Shown here piece after piece: positions 25,482 through 34,669 of a DNA stretch of 64,000 nucleotides (position 1 is its first letter; each line of letters begins with the position of its first letter). Position numbers and translations under genes: made by a program. Below the pieces are notes generated by a model. That model ran no database searches and was not told where the DNA came from. It saw only the letters and a program-made list of their open reading frames with translations. Where the stretch lies: positions 3,472,001 to 3,536,000 of the forward strand of contig NZ_VMSF01000001.1 of the NCBI RefSeq assembly GCF_009765225.1. The letters run 5' to 3'. This DNA is from Leifsonia sp. AG29. GTDB lineage: Bacteria; Actinomycetota; Actinomycetes; Actinomycetales; Microbacteriaceae.

Positions 25482-26218
25482 GGCTCGACCTCGCGCTCCA
25501 TCGGGATCGCCTCCGGCCGGGGCGGGTCGTCGCGCCGGCCGAACAGGTTGAGCACCCCGACGACGATGGCGACGACGGCCGCGGCGAGCACGGGCAGCCC
25601 CGGCATCAGGAAGGGGGTGAGCAGTGTCGCGACGAACCCGGCCGCGACGGCGACGGCCTGGGTCTGCCGGGCGCGGAGGCGGGGCCACAGCAGGCCGAGG
25701 AAGGCGGCCGCCGCCGCGGCGTCCAGCCCGTACGCCTTCACATCGCCGATCAGGTCGCCGAGGAGGGCCCCGGCCAGCGTCATCAGGTTCCAGCCGAGGT
25801 AGACGACGAGCCCGGTCACCCAGAAGCCGATCCGCTGCGCTCGCGGCTGCGCCTGCGCGGTCGCGACCGCTGTCGACTCGTCGATGGTGAGCTGGACAGC
25901 CGCCGAGCGCCTCCAGAAGCCCGGCCCGATGATCCGCGACAGGCGGAGCGCGTAGAACGAGTTGCGGATTCCCAGGAGCGCTGCGCTCGCGATGGCGGTC
26001 CCTCCCGCTGAGGCGCCTCCCGAGGCGAGCACGCCGATCAGCGCGAACTGCGATCCGCCCGAGAACATGACGAGGCTGAGCACGCACGTCTGCCAGACGT
26101 CGAGTCCCGAGGCGGTCGAGAGCGCGCCGAACGAGATCCCGTAGAGGGCCGTCGCGATTCCGACGGCCCAGCCCGAGCGGGCTGCGGCGCGCTCCTCCGG
26201 GGTCCTCTCCTGGCGCAT
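25478..26218 (-). CDS. azlC: Branched-chain amino acid exporter large subunit AzlC
   Basis: A 246-residue membrane protein starting at ATG 26218. The family hallmarks GISFGALSTASGL near residue 28, MFSGGSQFALIGV near 52, RNSFYALRLS near 85 and LTIDESTAV near 112 are all present. Coupled to azlD by a 4-nt overlap. Substrate inferred from family only. The 285-bp region upstream (26219-26503) shows no gene or clear regulatory repeat. Confidence 0.92.
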   Translation of the reverse strand: MRQERTPEERAAARSGWAVGIATALYGISFGALSTASGLDVWQTCVLSLVMFSGGSQFALIGVLASGGASAGGTAIASAALLGIRNSFYALRLSRIIGPGFWRRSAAVQLTIDESTAVATAQAQPRAQRIGFWVTGLVVYLGWNLMTLAGALLGDLIGDVKAYGLDAAAAAAFLGLLWPRLRARQTQAVAVAAGFVATLLTPFLMPGLPVLAAAVVAIVVGVLNLFGRRDDPPRPEAIPMEREVEP

Positions 26219-26503
26219 CCCCTCGACCCTAGCGCGGGGTGGGAGGGACGCGATTCCGGGGGAGGGACGGCTGTTCGCCGCGGTGGCGGTCCGCTGCTGT
26301 TCGCCGGAGTCGGTCGCCGCGGTCGCTGTCCGCGCGGTTCGCGGCAGTCGTGAAGGGAGGAGATTCGTGCGCGATGCGGGCCAGTGAAGGCGAACGGAGG
26401 GGACGGGTCGGCGAGTCCCGCCGATCATCCTCCCGAGGCTGCAAGCGAAGGCGGCGGGGTCGACGGAGCGCCCGTCCTGACGCAGCGAGCGACCAGCCCC
26501 CGC

Positions 26504-28339
26504 TCAGTAACCGCGGATCGCCCGGCGGATTCGCTCGGCGGGCACCTTCGGGCGCCTGTCCTCGAAGACCAGGCCGTTCGTCTCCTGCCCGGTGTCGGCG
26601 AGCTGCGTGTAGCAGAAGCCGGCGAGGGCGGGGGAGGAGCGCACCGCCTCCAGGAGCGCATCGAGCCGGTCGGCGAACTCCTCCGCGCTGGAGGCGCTCG
26701 AGTAGCCCCACGCCTCGTCGTCGGCGCGCTCGAGGTACGAGATCCCGCCGAACTCGGTCAGCATGATGGGCACGTCGAGCCGCTGCGAGCCGTCGACGAC
26801 GAGCCGGCGCCCCGGGTAGGTGAAGGGAGCGTCCAGGACCGCGCGCCGGTCGCGGTAGCGCTCGCGGATCGCCTCCGGGTCGGCGTCGTAGTCGTGGATG
26901 CTGAGGATGTCGGACTCGACGTGCTCCCAGCCGTCGTTGGAGATCACCGGCCGGGTCGGGTCGAGCGATTTCGTGAGGTGCACGAGCGACTTCGCGTACG
27001 AGACCATCCGCGGGTCGTGGGCGATGTGCTGCACGCCCCAGCTCTCGTTGAGGGGGACCCAGGCGACGATGGAGGGGTGCGACCGGTCGCGGTCGACCAC
27101 CGCGGTCCACTCGGCCACGGTCCGCTCGACGGCGTCCGCGTCGAAGGCGTAGGCGGCGGGCGCCTCGGCCCAGACCAGGAGGCCGAGCCGGTCGGCCCAG
27201 AACAGGAACCTCGGGTCCTCGTACTTCTGGTGGAGCCGCGTCGCGTTGAACCCGAGCTCGAGGATCAGCTCCGCCTCGCGCCGCAGCGCCTCCGCGCTCG
27301 GCGCGGCCGAATGGGACTCGGGCCAGTAGCCCTGGTTGAGGACGGACCTCAGATACCGGGGCCGGTCGTTGAGGAGGAACCGCCCGCCGTCCACCGCGAC
27401 CGAGCGCAGCCCGAGGTAGGAACCGACGACGTCGGGCGCGGACCCGGGCGCCTCCAGGACGACCACCGCGTCGACCAGGGTGGGTCGCTCGGGAGACCAC
27501 AGCAGCTCCTCGTAGGCCTGGCCGTTTTGCTGCCGGGCGAGGGGGAGGAGGACCTCGGCCCGCGTCCCGCTCACGGCGGACTCGACCGAGGCGAGCTCCT
27601 CGTCGCCGACCGAGAGCTCGATCCGGACGCGGCAGCCCTCGGGCAGGCGCCGGGAGAACCGCAGTTCGGCCGTCACCACGCCCGTGTGGATGTCGGCGGA
27701 CCAGTGCAGGCCGGTGATGTGGCGGGGCGCGACGCCTTCGAGCCAGACCGGCTGCCAGATGCCGGTCGTGCGGTGGTACCAGATCGAGTGGGGCGAGCGG
27801 CGCCAGTCCTGCTTTCCGCGGGGCTGGGAGACGTCGAAGGGGTCGTCCTCGGCGCGGACGACGATCTCCGCGCCTCCCTCACCGGTGAGCTCGGTGATGT
27901 CGAGCGTGAAGGGGGTGCTGCCCCCCTCGTGGCTGCCGGCGAGACGACCATCGACCCAGACGTGGCAGCGGTGGTCGACGGCGCCGAAGTGCAGGAGCAC
28001 GCGCTCGCCCTGGGGCAGCTCGGCGCGGGCGACAGCCCGGCGGTACCAGACGACCGGGTGGAAGCCGGTGTCGCCGATGCCCGAAGCGGGGGACTCGAAC
28101 GGGAACGGCACCGTGATCGCTCGGACCGCCGATCGGGCGGCGCCGTCGTGCGCCGCGCTCGGGGCGCCTGCCCACGCCTCCGGGCTCTCCCAGTGCTGGG
28201 CACGGCCGAGGTCGTCATCGTCGAAGCGGAAGTCCCATTCGCCGGCGAGCTCGGTCCAGGAGGCGCGGATCAGCTGGGGGCGGGGGTGCGCGCCGTCCTG
28301 CGCGCCGGCGAGGAGGGACGGGTGTTCGTCGCGGAGCAT
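26504..28339 (-). CDS. Glycoside hydrolase family 2 protein
   Basis: A 611-residue enzyme without signal peptide, hence cytoplasmic. Domains: sugar-binding jelly roll (about 20-205), immunoglobulin-like (206-315), TIM barrel (316-611). The acid/base pair Asn431-Glu432 lies in VPLNESWG and the nucleophile Glu529 in LTEFGG. Substrate (beta-galactoside, glucuronide, arabinoside or mannoside) cannot be decided. It lies downstream of the lacI-type gene; an operator-like CAGCGCTGTAAA lies at its promoter. The ATG at 28339 has a weak ribosome site. An out-of-frame ATG at 28350 has a strong one and encodes a 26-codon uORF. Confidence 0.9.
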   Translation of the reverse strand: MLRDEHPSLLAGAQDGAHPRPQLIRASWTELAGEWDFRFDDDDLGRAQHWESPEAWAGAPSAAHDGAARSAVRAITVPFPFESPASGIGDTGFHPVVWYRRAVARAELPQGERVLLHFGAVDHRCHVWVDGRLAGSHEGGSTPFTLDITELTGEGGAEIVVRAEDDPFDVSQPRGKQDWRRSPHSIWYHRTTGIWQPVWLEGVAPRHITGLHWSADIHTGVVTAELRFSRRLPEGCRVRIELSVGDEELASVESAVSGTRAEVLLPLARQQNGQAYEELLWSPERPTLVDAVVVLEAPGSAPDVVGSYLGLRSVAVDGGRFLLNDRPRYLRSVLNQGYWPESHSAAPSAEALRREAELILELGFNATRLHQKYEDPRFLFWADRLGLLVWAEAPAAYAFDADAVERTVAEWTAVVDRDRSHPSIVAWVPLNESWGVQHIAHDPRMVSYAKSLVHLTKSLDPTRPVISNDGWEHVESDILSIHDYDADPEAIRERYRDRRAVLDAPFTYPGRRLVVDGSQRLDVPIMLTEFGGISYLERADDEAWGYSSASSAEEFADRLDALLEAVRSSPALAGFCYTQLADTGQETNGLVFEDRRPKVPAERIRRAIRGY

Positions 28340-28350
28340 CGCTCCAGCAT
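28270..28350 (-). CDS. Possible 26-codon leader ORF overlapping GH2 start
   Basis: ATG 28350 is preceded by GGAGGAATCCGTC, a better ribosome site than that of the GH2 gene. The ORF reads 26 Arg/Pro/Ser-rich codons in another frame and stops at 28270, inside the GH2 coding region. It could set translational coupling or be spurious. Confidence 0.25.
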   Translation of the reverse strand: MLERCSATNTRPSSPARRTARTPAPS

Positions 28351-28362
28351 GACGGATTCCTC

Positions 28363-28374
28363 CAGCGCTGTAAA
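28363..28374. promoter_or_regulatory. Candidate LacI operator upstream of GH2 gene
   Basis: CAGCGCTGTAAA is repeated identically at 29497-29508 ahead of the ABC transporter. The CAGCGCTG core is a perfect palindrome, as expected for LacI-family sites. It lies 23 bp before the GH2 ATG, just past the stop of the lacI-type gene. Confidence 0.65.
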
Positions 28375-28375
28375 G

Positions 28376-29386
28376 TCACTCCACCGCGGGCGCGCTCTCC
28401 CGGGTCACCAGGCTGAACGGGACGAGTTCGTGCCTTCCCATGCCGTCGTAGCCGTCGATGCGCTCGAACAGCATGTCGAGTGCGCGCGAGGCGAGGGCGC
28501 GCATGTCGGGCGCGATCGAGGTCAGCGACGGATAGGTCACCTCGGTCATGGGCGTGTTGTCCCAGCCGGTGATCACGACATCGTCGGGCACGCGGAAGCC
28601 GCGCTCCTCGAGGGCGCGCAGCGCACCGATCGCAGCGAGGTCGTCGCGGCACACCAGGCCGTCGAAGCGGAGCCCCGCGTCCAGGGCGGCGCCCACCGCC
28701 CGCGCCCCGTTGGCCGCAGTGACCGCGAGGCTCGGGATCAGCAGGTGCGGGTCGGGGATGATCCCCGCCTCCTCGAGGGCCTGCTGGTAGCCGGCGATCC
28801 GCAGGGTGGAGGTGCGGGTCGTCCCGGTCTCCTCGTGCCCGGCGAAGGCGATTCGTCTCCGCCCGTGGGCCAGGACGTGACGCGTCGCCACGCGGGCAGC
28901 CTCCACGTTGTCGACCATGACGCTGTCGAGCGTCAACGGTGCGGCGTTCTCGCCGAGCACGACGATCGGGATGTCCGTCCGGCTCTGCGCGAGCTCGGTG
29001 GAGTTCATCACGCTCGGCTGGATCACCATGCCGTCGACGAGGCCGGACTCGCTCGCCGAGACGACGGCGCGCTCTCCCTCGAGCGTGCCCTCCGTCTGCT
29101 CCAGCAGCACGCGATAGCCGCGCCGCTCGGCCTCGTTCGCCACGACCTGCGCCAGCTCGGCGAAGTACGGGATGCGGACGTCGGCGAAGGCCAGGGCCAG
29201 GAGCCCGGTGCGGCCGGTGGCGAGACGCCTGCCCATGATGTTCGGGCGGTAGCCGAGCTCGTCGATGGCGCGCTGGACCCGTTCCCGCATCTTCGGGCTG
29301 ACATGCGGGTAGTCGCGGACGACGTTCGAGACGGTCTTCATCGAGACGCCGGCGTAGTCTGCGACATCCTGCAATCGGACAGCCAT
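28376..29386 (-). CDS. LacI-family transcriptional regulator
   Basis: A 336-residue repressor from ATG 29386 (AAGGAGGGG 3 nt upstream). N-terminal HTH LQDVADYAGVSMKTVSNVVRDYPHVSP followed by hinge RPNIMGRRLATGRTG, then a periplasmic-binding-protein-like effector domain (ALAFADVRIPYFAEL, IVVLGENAAPLTLDSVMVDN, GWDNTPMTEVTYPSLTSI). It lies between the GH2 gene and the divergent ABC importer operon; identical CAGCGCTGTAAA sites at both promoters indicate it controls both. The inducer is probably a sugar released by the GH2/GH43 enzymes. Confidence 0.93.
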   Translation of the reverse strand: MAVRLQDVADYAGVSMKTVSNVVRDYPHVSPKMRERVQRAIDELGYRPNIMGRRLATGRTGLLALAFADVRIPYFAELAQVVANEAERRGYRVLLEQTEGTLEGERAVVSASESGLVDGMVIQPSVMNSTELAQSRTDIPIVVLGENAAPLTLDSVMVDNVEAARVATRHVLAHGRRRIAFAGHEETGTTRTSTLRIAGYQQALEEAGIIPDPHLLIPSLAVTAANGARAVGAALDAGLRFDGLVCRDDLAAIGALRALEERGFRVPDDVVITGWDNTPMTEVTYPSLTSIAPDMRALASRALDMLFERIDGYDGMGRHELVPFSLVTRESAPAVE

Positions 29387-29481
29387 GAGCCCCTCCTTCC
29401 GATGGCCGGGCCCGCCGGCTCGCCGGCTCGGGTGCGGCCGGGCGAGCGACAGTTTACCTCCGCAGGAAAAACCTACGACGG

Positions 29482-29510
29482 TTGACACCCAATATTCAGC
29501 GCTGTAAATT
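29482..29510 (+). promoter_or_regulatory. Promoter with overlapping LacI operator
   Basis: -35 TTGACA (29482-29487), 17-bp spacer, -10 TAAATT (29505-29510). The operator CAGCGCTGTAAA (29497-29508) covers the spacer end and -10, so repressor and polymerase would exclude each other. Wider symmetry (AATATT on the left, TAAATT on the right) is imperfect. Confidence 0.7.
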
Positions 29511-29574
29511 CGTGCAGACGTGCTGGCACCGCCGGCGCGTCCCCCCAGCAGCACACTCAAGGGAGAGAGATCAC

Positions 29575-30888
29575 ATGAAGAAGCGATTCGCCGCACGTGC
29601 GATCGCAGCCGCGGTGACCGTGGGCCTCGGCCTCGCGCTCACGGCCTGCGGCAGCAGCGCCGGCTCAGCAGGAGCAGAGGTCTCCTCGGGCGACTACAAG
29701 GGACCGAACGTCACGATCAGCTTCTGGAACGGCTGGACCGGCGGGGCGGCACCGGTCCTCGTGCCGAAGCTCATCGACAAGTTCAACTCCGAGCACAAGA
29801 ACATCGTCGTGAAGGACGTCCCGATGCAGTGGGCCGACATCGCGCAGAAGATGCCCCTCGCCGTCAAGGCGGGCAAGGGACCGGATGTCGCGGTCGGGCA
29901 CGGCGACGACATCGCGACGTACGCCGCCCAGGGGCTCGTGCTCAAGGCGGACGACATCGTCAAGGCGCTCGGCTACAAGGCGAGCGACTTCCCCGCGGGC
30001 CTCCTCGACGCGGGCAAGTACAACGGAGGCCAGTACGCGGTGCCCTGGAGCGTCACGCCGCTCGGGCTCTACGTCAACAACGACGTTCTGAAGGCCGCGG
30101 GTGTCGACCCGGCGAGCATCCCCGCCGACAAGGCCTCGTACACCGCCGCCCTCGACAAGCTGAAGGCCGCCGGCGTGCAGGGCGAGTGGGTGGACGGCTT
30201 CGTGTTCACCGGCACCTTCGAGTTCCAGTCCCTCCTCTGGCAGTACGGCGGAGACCTCTTCAACAAGGACGTCTCCGAGGCGACCTTCAACTCGGACGCC
30301 GGCGTCAAGGCGCTCACCTGGATGACCGACCTGATCAAGAACGGCTACAGCCCGAAGGACGTCGCCCAGGACGGCAACATCAACGCCCTGATCGCGGGCA
30401 AGACGGCGTTCAACTGGAACGGCGTCTGGCAGACGACGAACACCGCATTCGACAAGCTGAACTGGACCGCCGTCGCGGTGCCGCAGATCGGCGACCAGAA
30501 GGCGGTGTGGTCGAGCTCGACCCACTGGATGTTCATGAACAACAAGGGCCAGGACAAGAACAAGACCGCCGCGGCCGCCACGTTCGTCAAGTGGATGAAC
30601 GATCACTCCGCCGACTGGCCGCAGACCGGCGAGCTCCCCGCGAAGAACTCGGTCCGCGAGGACCCGAAGCTGGTGCAGACGTACCCGCGCCTGAAGCCGT
30701 TCCTCGACGAGCTGCAGTACGCGCACTACGAGACGACCGCGCCCGGCATCACCACCGTCGAGGCGACCATCACCACGGCCGTCAACGAGGCGGTCACCGG
30801 CAAGAAGAGCCCCAAGCAGGCTCTCGACGACGCCGTGCAGAAGGCCAACACCCTGCTGAAGCAGAACAAGCAGAAGTATGGCCACTGA
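29575..30888 (+). CDS. ABC sugar transporter substrate-binding lipoprotein
   Basis: A 437-residue family 1 solute-binding protein. Signal peptide with lipobox LTAC (Cys25), then NVTISFWNGWTGGAAPVLVPKLIDKFNSEH-type N lobe. Repeated aromatic residues (WNGW, WQYGGDLF, FNWNGVWQTTN) are typical of oligosaccharide binding pockets. ATG 29575 follows GGGAGAGAGATCAC. First gene of an importer operon with two permeases and two GH43 enzymes; no ATPase gene is included, so a shared MsiK-type ATPase elsewhere is expected. Confidence 0.93.
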   Translation: MKKRFAARAIAAAVTVGLGLALTACGSSAGSAGAEVSSGDYKGPNVTISFWNGWTGGAAPVLVPKLIDKFNSEHKNIVVKDVPMQWADIAQKMPLAVKAGKGPDVAVGHGDDIATYAAQGLVLKADDIVKALGYKASDFPAGLLDAGKYNGGQYAVPWSVTPLGLYVNNDVLKAAGVDPASIPADKASYTAALDKLKAAGVQGEWVDGFVFTGTFEFQSLLWQYGGDLFNKDVSEATFNSDAGVKALTWMTDLIKNGYSPKDVAQDGNINALIAGKTAFNWNGVWQTTNTAFDKLNWTAVAVPQIGDQKAVWSSSTHWMFMNNKGQDKNKTAAAATFVKWMNDHSADWPQTGELPAKNSVREDPKLVQTYPRLKPFLDELQYAHYETTAPGITTVEATITTAVNEAVTGKKSPKQALDDAVQKANTLLKQNKQKYGH

Positions 30889-31849
30889 CATCGCCCCCCT
30901 CGTGGCGCCCCGGGACACCGGGGCGCCACGCCCGCGACGCTCCGGGACCCCCGGCGTCCGCCGGCGCAGCGGTACGGCGTACCTCTTCCTCGCGCCGTTC
31001 CTCGTGCTGTTCGTCGTCTTCGTTCTCGCGCCCGCCGTCTTCGGCCTGTGGATCAGCCTGACGAACTGGAGCCCGTTCCGCGGCACGCAGGACTTCATCG
31101 GCCTGCAGAACTACATCGATCTGTTCACACCTGGTTCCGCGACGTCGGGGGACTTCTGGCAGTCGATGCTCGCGACCGGAATCTTCACGGTCGCCAGCGT
31201 CCCGTTCCTCCTGGTCGTCCCCCTCCTCGTCGCGGTGCTGCTCAACCAGCGGATCCGCGCCGGCTCGTTCTTCCGCGGCGTGTTCTTCGCGCCGTACGTG
31301 CTCGGCGTCGCGGTCATCGGCGTGATCTGGAAGTACCTCCTCGACACCCAGTCCGGGATCGTGAACCACATCCTGGGTATGATCGGGCTGCCCGACAACC
31401 TCCCCTGGACGGTCGACGTGCCGTGGGCCTGGGTGACGCTCGTGGGCGTCACCGTCTGGTGGACCATGGGCTTCAACACCGTCATCATCCTCGCCGGGCT
31501 CAAGGGCATCAGCGCCGACCTGTACGAGGCGGCCGCCCTCGACGGCGCCGGAGCCTGGCGGCAGTTCGTGAGCGTGACCCTCCCCGGGCTGCGTCAGGTG
31601 ATGACCTTCGTGGTGACCATCACCATCCTCGCGAGCGCGAACATGTTCGGGCAGTCCTTCATCATCACGAAGGGCGCCCCGGGCAACCAGACGCGCACGG
31701 CGATCATGTACATCGCCGACCAGGGGCTGTCGCAGAACAACATGGCCGCGGCCTCCGCGATGAGCTACGTGCTCTTCGTCTTCCTCGCCATCATCAGCAT
31801 CGTGAACTTCCGGCTCCAGCGGGAGCGCGCAGAGAAGAGCGCCTCATGA
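30878..31849 (+). CDS. ABC sugar transporter permease (MalF-type)
   Basis: A 323-residue permease with six predicted helices. The cytoplasmic EAA loop EAAALDGAGAWRQFVSVTLPGL identifies the MalFG/UgpA family and docks the ATPase. The N-terminal 40 residues are a Pro/Arg-rich cytoplasmic tail. Overlaps the binding-protein gene by 11 nt and the next permease by 4 nt. Confidence 0.93.
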   Translation: MATDIAPLVAPRDTGAPRPRRSGTPGVRRRSGTAYLFLAPFLVLFVVFVLAPAVFGLWISLTNWSPFRGTQDFIGLQNYIDLFTPGSATSGDFWQSMLATGIFTVASVPFLLVVPLLVAVLLNQRIRAGSFFRGVFFAPYVLGVAVIGVIWKYLLDTQSGIVNHILGMIGLPDNLPWTVDVPWAWVTLVGVTVWWTMGFNTVIILAGLKGISADLYEAAALDGAGAWRQFVSVTLPGLRQVMTFVVTITILASANMFGQSFIITKGAPGNQTRTAIMYIADQGLSQNNMAAASAMSYVLFVFLAIISIVNFRLQRERAEKSAS

Positions 31850-32745
31850 CCACCGTCGACGCACGTCCCGACACCGACACGGCCCGGCGGACGCGCCTCC
31901 CGTCGCGCCGCCGCCCGACGCCGCAGGCGGCCCTGCGGAGGAGCGTGCTCTATGCGGCGCTCATCGTGCTCGCCCTGATCGTGATCCTGCCGCTGCTGTG
32001 GATCCTCATGACGTCGTTCAAGACCGACGGCGACGCGATCCGCAACCCGTACTCGGCCCTCCCGAACCCGTTCTCGGCGGACGCCTACACGACCCTGTCG
32101 AGCGGCCAGCAGCCCGTGTTCCGGTGGTTCCTGAACAGTCTCCTCGCCGCGACGCTGCAGACGGTGATCATCCTCGTCACCGCGTCGATGGCCGCGTACG
32201 CCCTGGCCCGGCTCGAGTTCCGCGGCAAGAAGATCGTCTTCGGGCTCATCGTCGCGACGCTGCTGGTGCCGCCCGTCATCTTCCTCATCCCGAACTACCT
32301 GATCGTGCAGAACCTCGGCTGGCTCGACACCATCTGGGCGATCACCATCCCGGGTGCGGCCAGCGCGTTCGGCGTGTTCTTCCTGCGGCAGTTCTTCATC
32401 GGGCTGCCCGCCGAGATCGAGGAGGCCGCGCGGATCGACGGAGCGGGAGACTTCCGCATCTTCCTCCAGATCGTCATCCCGCTGGCGCGCCCGGCTCTGG
32501 CGACGCTGGCCGTGCTCAGCTTCCTCGCGAACTGGAACGACTTCCTCTGGCCCGTCTACGTGCTCCTCAGCCCGGAGAACCTGACACTCCAGCCGGGCCT
32601 CTCCCAGCTCCAGGGCGCCTACTCGACGCACTTCGCCATCGTCATGGCGGGTGCGGTCATCGCCTCGGTCCCGGTGCTCATCCTGTTCTTCTTCGCGCAG
32701 AAGCAGATCGTCGAGAGCGTCGCGACGAGCGGCGTCAAGGGATGA
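31846..32745 (+). CDS. ABC sugar transporter permease (MalG-type)
   Basis: A 299-residue permease with six helices and an EAA loop EEAARIDGAGDFRIFLQIVIPLARPA. MalG-type features include the WILMTSFKTDGD first loop and the FLANWNDFLWP segment near the C terminus. ATG 31846 and its stop both sit in ATGA overlaps, so the four downstream ORFs of this operon are translationally chained. Confidence 0.93.
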   Translation: MTTVDARPDTDTARRTRLPSRRRPTPQAALRRSVLYAALIVLALIVILPLLWILMTSFKTDGDAIRNPYSALPNPFSADAYTTLSSGQQPVFRWFLNSLLAATLQTVIILVTASMAAYALARLEFRGKKIVFGLIVATLLVPPVIFLIPNYLIVQNLGWLDTIWAITIPGAASAFGVFFLRQFFIGLPAEIEEAARIDGAGDFRIFLQIVIPLARPALATLAVLSFLANWNDFLWPVYVLLSPENLTLQPGLSQLQGAYSTHFAIVMAGAVIASVPVLILFFFAQKQIVESVATSGVKG

Positions 32746-33743
32746 GGCGCGGCCTGGCCGCGGCGATCGCCGTGGCGACGTCCGCCGCGCTCGCGCTGGC
32801 TCTGGGAGGCTGCTCGGGCGGCGCCGGGGCGGGATCCGCGGGCTCGCCGAGCGCCTCCCCGAGGCTCGCGCCGTTCGCGATCGACCAGGACTTCGCCGAC
32901 CCCGGCGCGATCGTGGTCGGCGACACGGTCTACGCGTACGCGACGAACGCGCCGGGGAGGAACGTCCAGGTCGCCACCTCGACCGACCTCCGCAGCTGGA
33001 CGGTGTCGGCGGTCGACGCGCTGCCGGAGCTTCCCGCCTGGGCCGTGCCCGGGAAGACCTGGGCGCCCGGCCCGGCGGCGCTGCCCGATGGGCGATACGC
33101 CCTCTACATCACGGCGACCGACGCCTCGAGCGGCAAACAGTGCATCGGCGCCGTGGTCGGCGAGAAGCCGTCCGGCCCCTTCGCCTCCGGCGCGACGGTG
33201 CCGCTGGTGTGCCCGACCGACCTCGGGGGCGCCATCGACGCGAGCTCGTTCGTCGACCGGGACGGCTCCCGCTACCTGATCTGGAAGAACGACGGCAACT
33301 GCTGCGGCCAGGACACCTGGCTCTGGGCGCAGCCGCTCAGCGCGGACGGCCTCTCGATCGCCGGGCCCGCGACGCAGCTCGTCAAGCAGACGCTCCCCTG
33401 GGAGGGGCACCTCGTCGAGGCGCCGGTGGTCGCGCGCCACGACGGCGGGTACGCCCTCCTGTACTCGGCCAACGACTACGGGACCGACCGGTACGCCGTC
33501 GGGGTGGCGACCGCGCCGGCGCTCACCGGGCCGTACACGAAGCAGAAGGAGCCGCTGCTCTCGACGAAGAGCTCGGGCGGCCGCTACCTCGGTCCCGGCG
33601 GCGAAGAGCTGATCACCGTCGGCGGCAAGGACTGGATGCTCTTCCACTCGTGGGACGAGTCGTACGCCTACCGCGGCCTCCATGCCGTGCCGGTGACCTG
33701 GCGCGCCGGCGTCCCGGTGCCCCGGATCGGGGCGGGACGATGA
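32742..33743 (+). CDS. Glycoside hydrolase family 43 lipoprotein
   Basis: A 333-residue five-bladed beta-propeller hydrolase exported as a lipoprotein (signal ending LGGC, Cys24). FADPGAIVVGD places the catalytic base Asp53 in blade 1; GGAIDASSFVDRDG holds the second acidic residue and HLVEAPVVAR the general acid Glu. GH43 enzymes are mostly arabinofuranosidases, arabinanases or xylosidases. Being surface-anchored and fused by overlap to the importer genes, it likely trims oligosaccharides just before uptake. Confidence 0.88.
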   Translation: MRRGLAAAIAVATSAALALALGGCSGGAGAGSAGSPSASPRLAPFAIDQDFADPGAIVVGDTVYAYATNAPGRNVQVATSTDLRSWTVSAVDALPELPAWAVPGKTWAPGPAALPDGRYALYITATDASSGKQCIGAVVGEKPSGPFASGATVPLVCPTDLGGAIDASSFVDRDGSRYLIWKNDGNCCGQDTWLWAQPLSADGLSIAGPATQLVKQTLPWEGHLVEAPVVARHDGGYALLYSANDYGTDRYAVGVATAPALTGPYTKQKEPLLSTKSSGGRYLGPGGEELITVGGKDWMLFHSWDESYAYRGLHAVPVTWRAGVPVPRIGAGR

Positions 33744-34654
33744 CGGTCGGGGCCCGCGTCGACGGCATCGTCGGGCCGGTCTGGGAGGGGTACTTCGCCG
33801 ACCCGTTCGTGCTGCGCCTGGCTGGAGGCGGCTACGTCGCGTACGGCACCGATCCGGAGGCCGGGGAGGAGCCCCGGGTCTTCGAAGCGCTCGAGTCGGA
33901 CGATCTGCGGAGCTGGCGGCCGCGCGGCAGGGTGCTCGAGCGTCTCCCGGACGCTCTCGGCGACCAGTACTGGGCACCGGAGGTCGCTGAGCGCGACGGC
34001 GCCTACTGGATGTACTACTCGGTGGGCCGCGGGATCGAGGGCCACCATCTCCGCGTCGCCCGGTCCGGATCGCCGTTCGGCCCGTTCCGCGATGCCGGCG
34101 CGGTGCTCACGCCCGACGAGACGTTCGCGATCGACGCGCACCCGTTCCGCGACGACGACGGCCGCTGGTACCTCTTCTACGCCCGCGACGTGCTCGACCA
34201 TCCGCGGCCCGGCACGCACCTGGCCGTCGCACCCCTCGGCGACGACATGCTCTCGCTGGCCAGCCCTCCCGTCGCCGTCCTCGCTCCGAGCGCGGACTGG
34301 CAGCTCTACGAGCGCGACCGCGAGATGTACGGCGCCCGCTACGACTGGCACACCCTCGAGGGTCCCGCGGTCGTGCGCCGCGACGGCTCGTACTGGCTCA
34401 CCTACTCGGGAGGCGCCTGGACCGGTCCCGGCTACGCGGTCGGCCTGGCCCGGGCCGCCCGTCCGCTCGGGCCCTGGCACGAGGTGGAGGCGCCCCCGCT
34501 GCTGCGCTCCGGCTCGGGATTGAACGGCCCCGGCCACAACTCGCTCACGGTCGCGCCCGACGGGCACGACATGATCGCGTTCCATTCCTGGGACGGCCGC
34601 GCCGAGCGCCGGATGCTGCACCTCGGCCGCATCCGCTTCGGCGCGACGGTCTGA
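33740..34654 (+). CDS. Glycoside hydrolase family 43 protein, cytoplasmic
   Basis: A 304-residue beta-propeller hydrolase with no signal peptide. GYFADPFVLRL (base Asp near residue 21), TFAIDAHPFRDDDGRWYLFY and HTLEGPAVVRRDG (acid Glu) correspond to the three catalytic positions. It presumably completes breakdown of imported oligosaccharides, complementing the exported GH43 and the cytoplasmic GH2. Last gene of the operon, converging on the TetR gene 15 bp away. Confidence 0.88.
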   Translation: MTVGARVDGIVGPVWEGYFADPFVLRLAGGGYVAYGTDPEAGEEPRVFEALESDDLRSWRPRGRVLERLPDALGDQYWAPEVAERDGAYWMYYSVGRGIEGHHLRVARSGSPFGPFRDAGAVLTPDETFAIDAHPFRDDDGRWYLFYARDVLDHPRPGTHLAVAPLGDDMLSLASPPVAVLAPSADWQLYERDREMYGARYDWHTLEGPAVVRRDGSYWLTYSGGAWTGPGYAVGLARAARPLGPWHEVEAPPLLRSGSGLNGPGHNSLTVAPDGHDMIAFHSWDGRAERRMLHLGRIRFGATV

Positions 34655-34669
34655 GCCGAGCCTCCGGCG

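Noticed and set aside
26384-29485. 1033-codon plus-strand frame across GH2 and lacI-type genes
   Set aside because: Antisense shadow; spans two genes and an intergenic region with operators.
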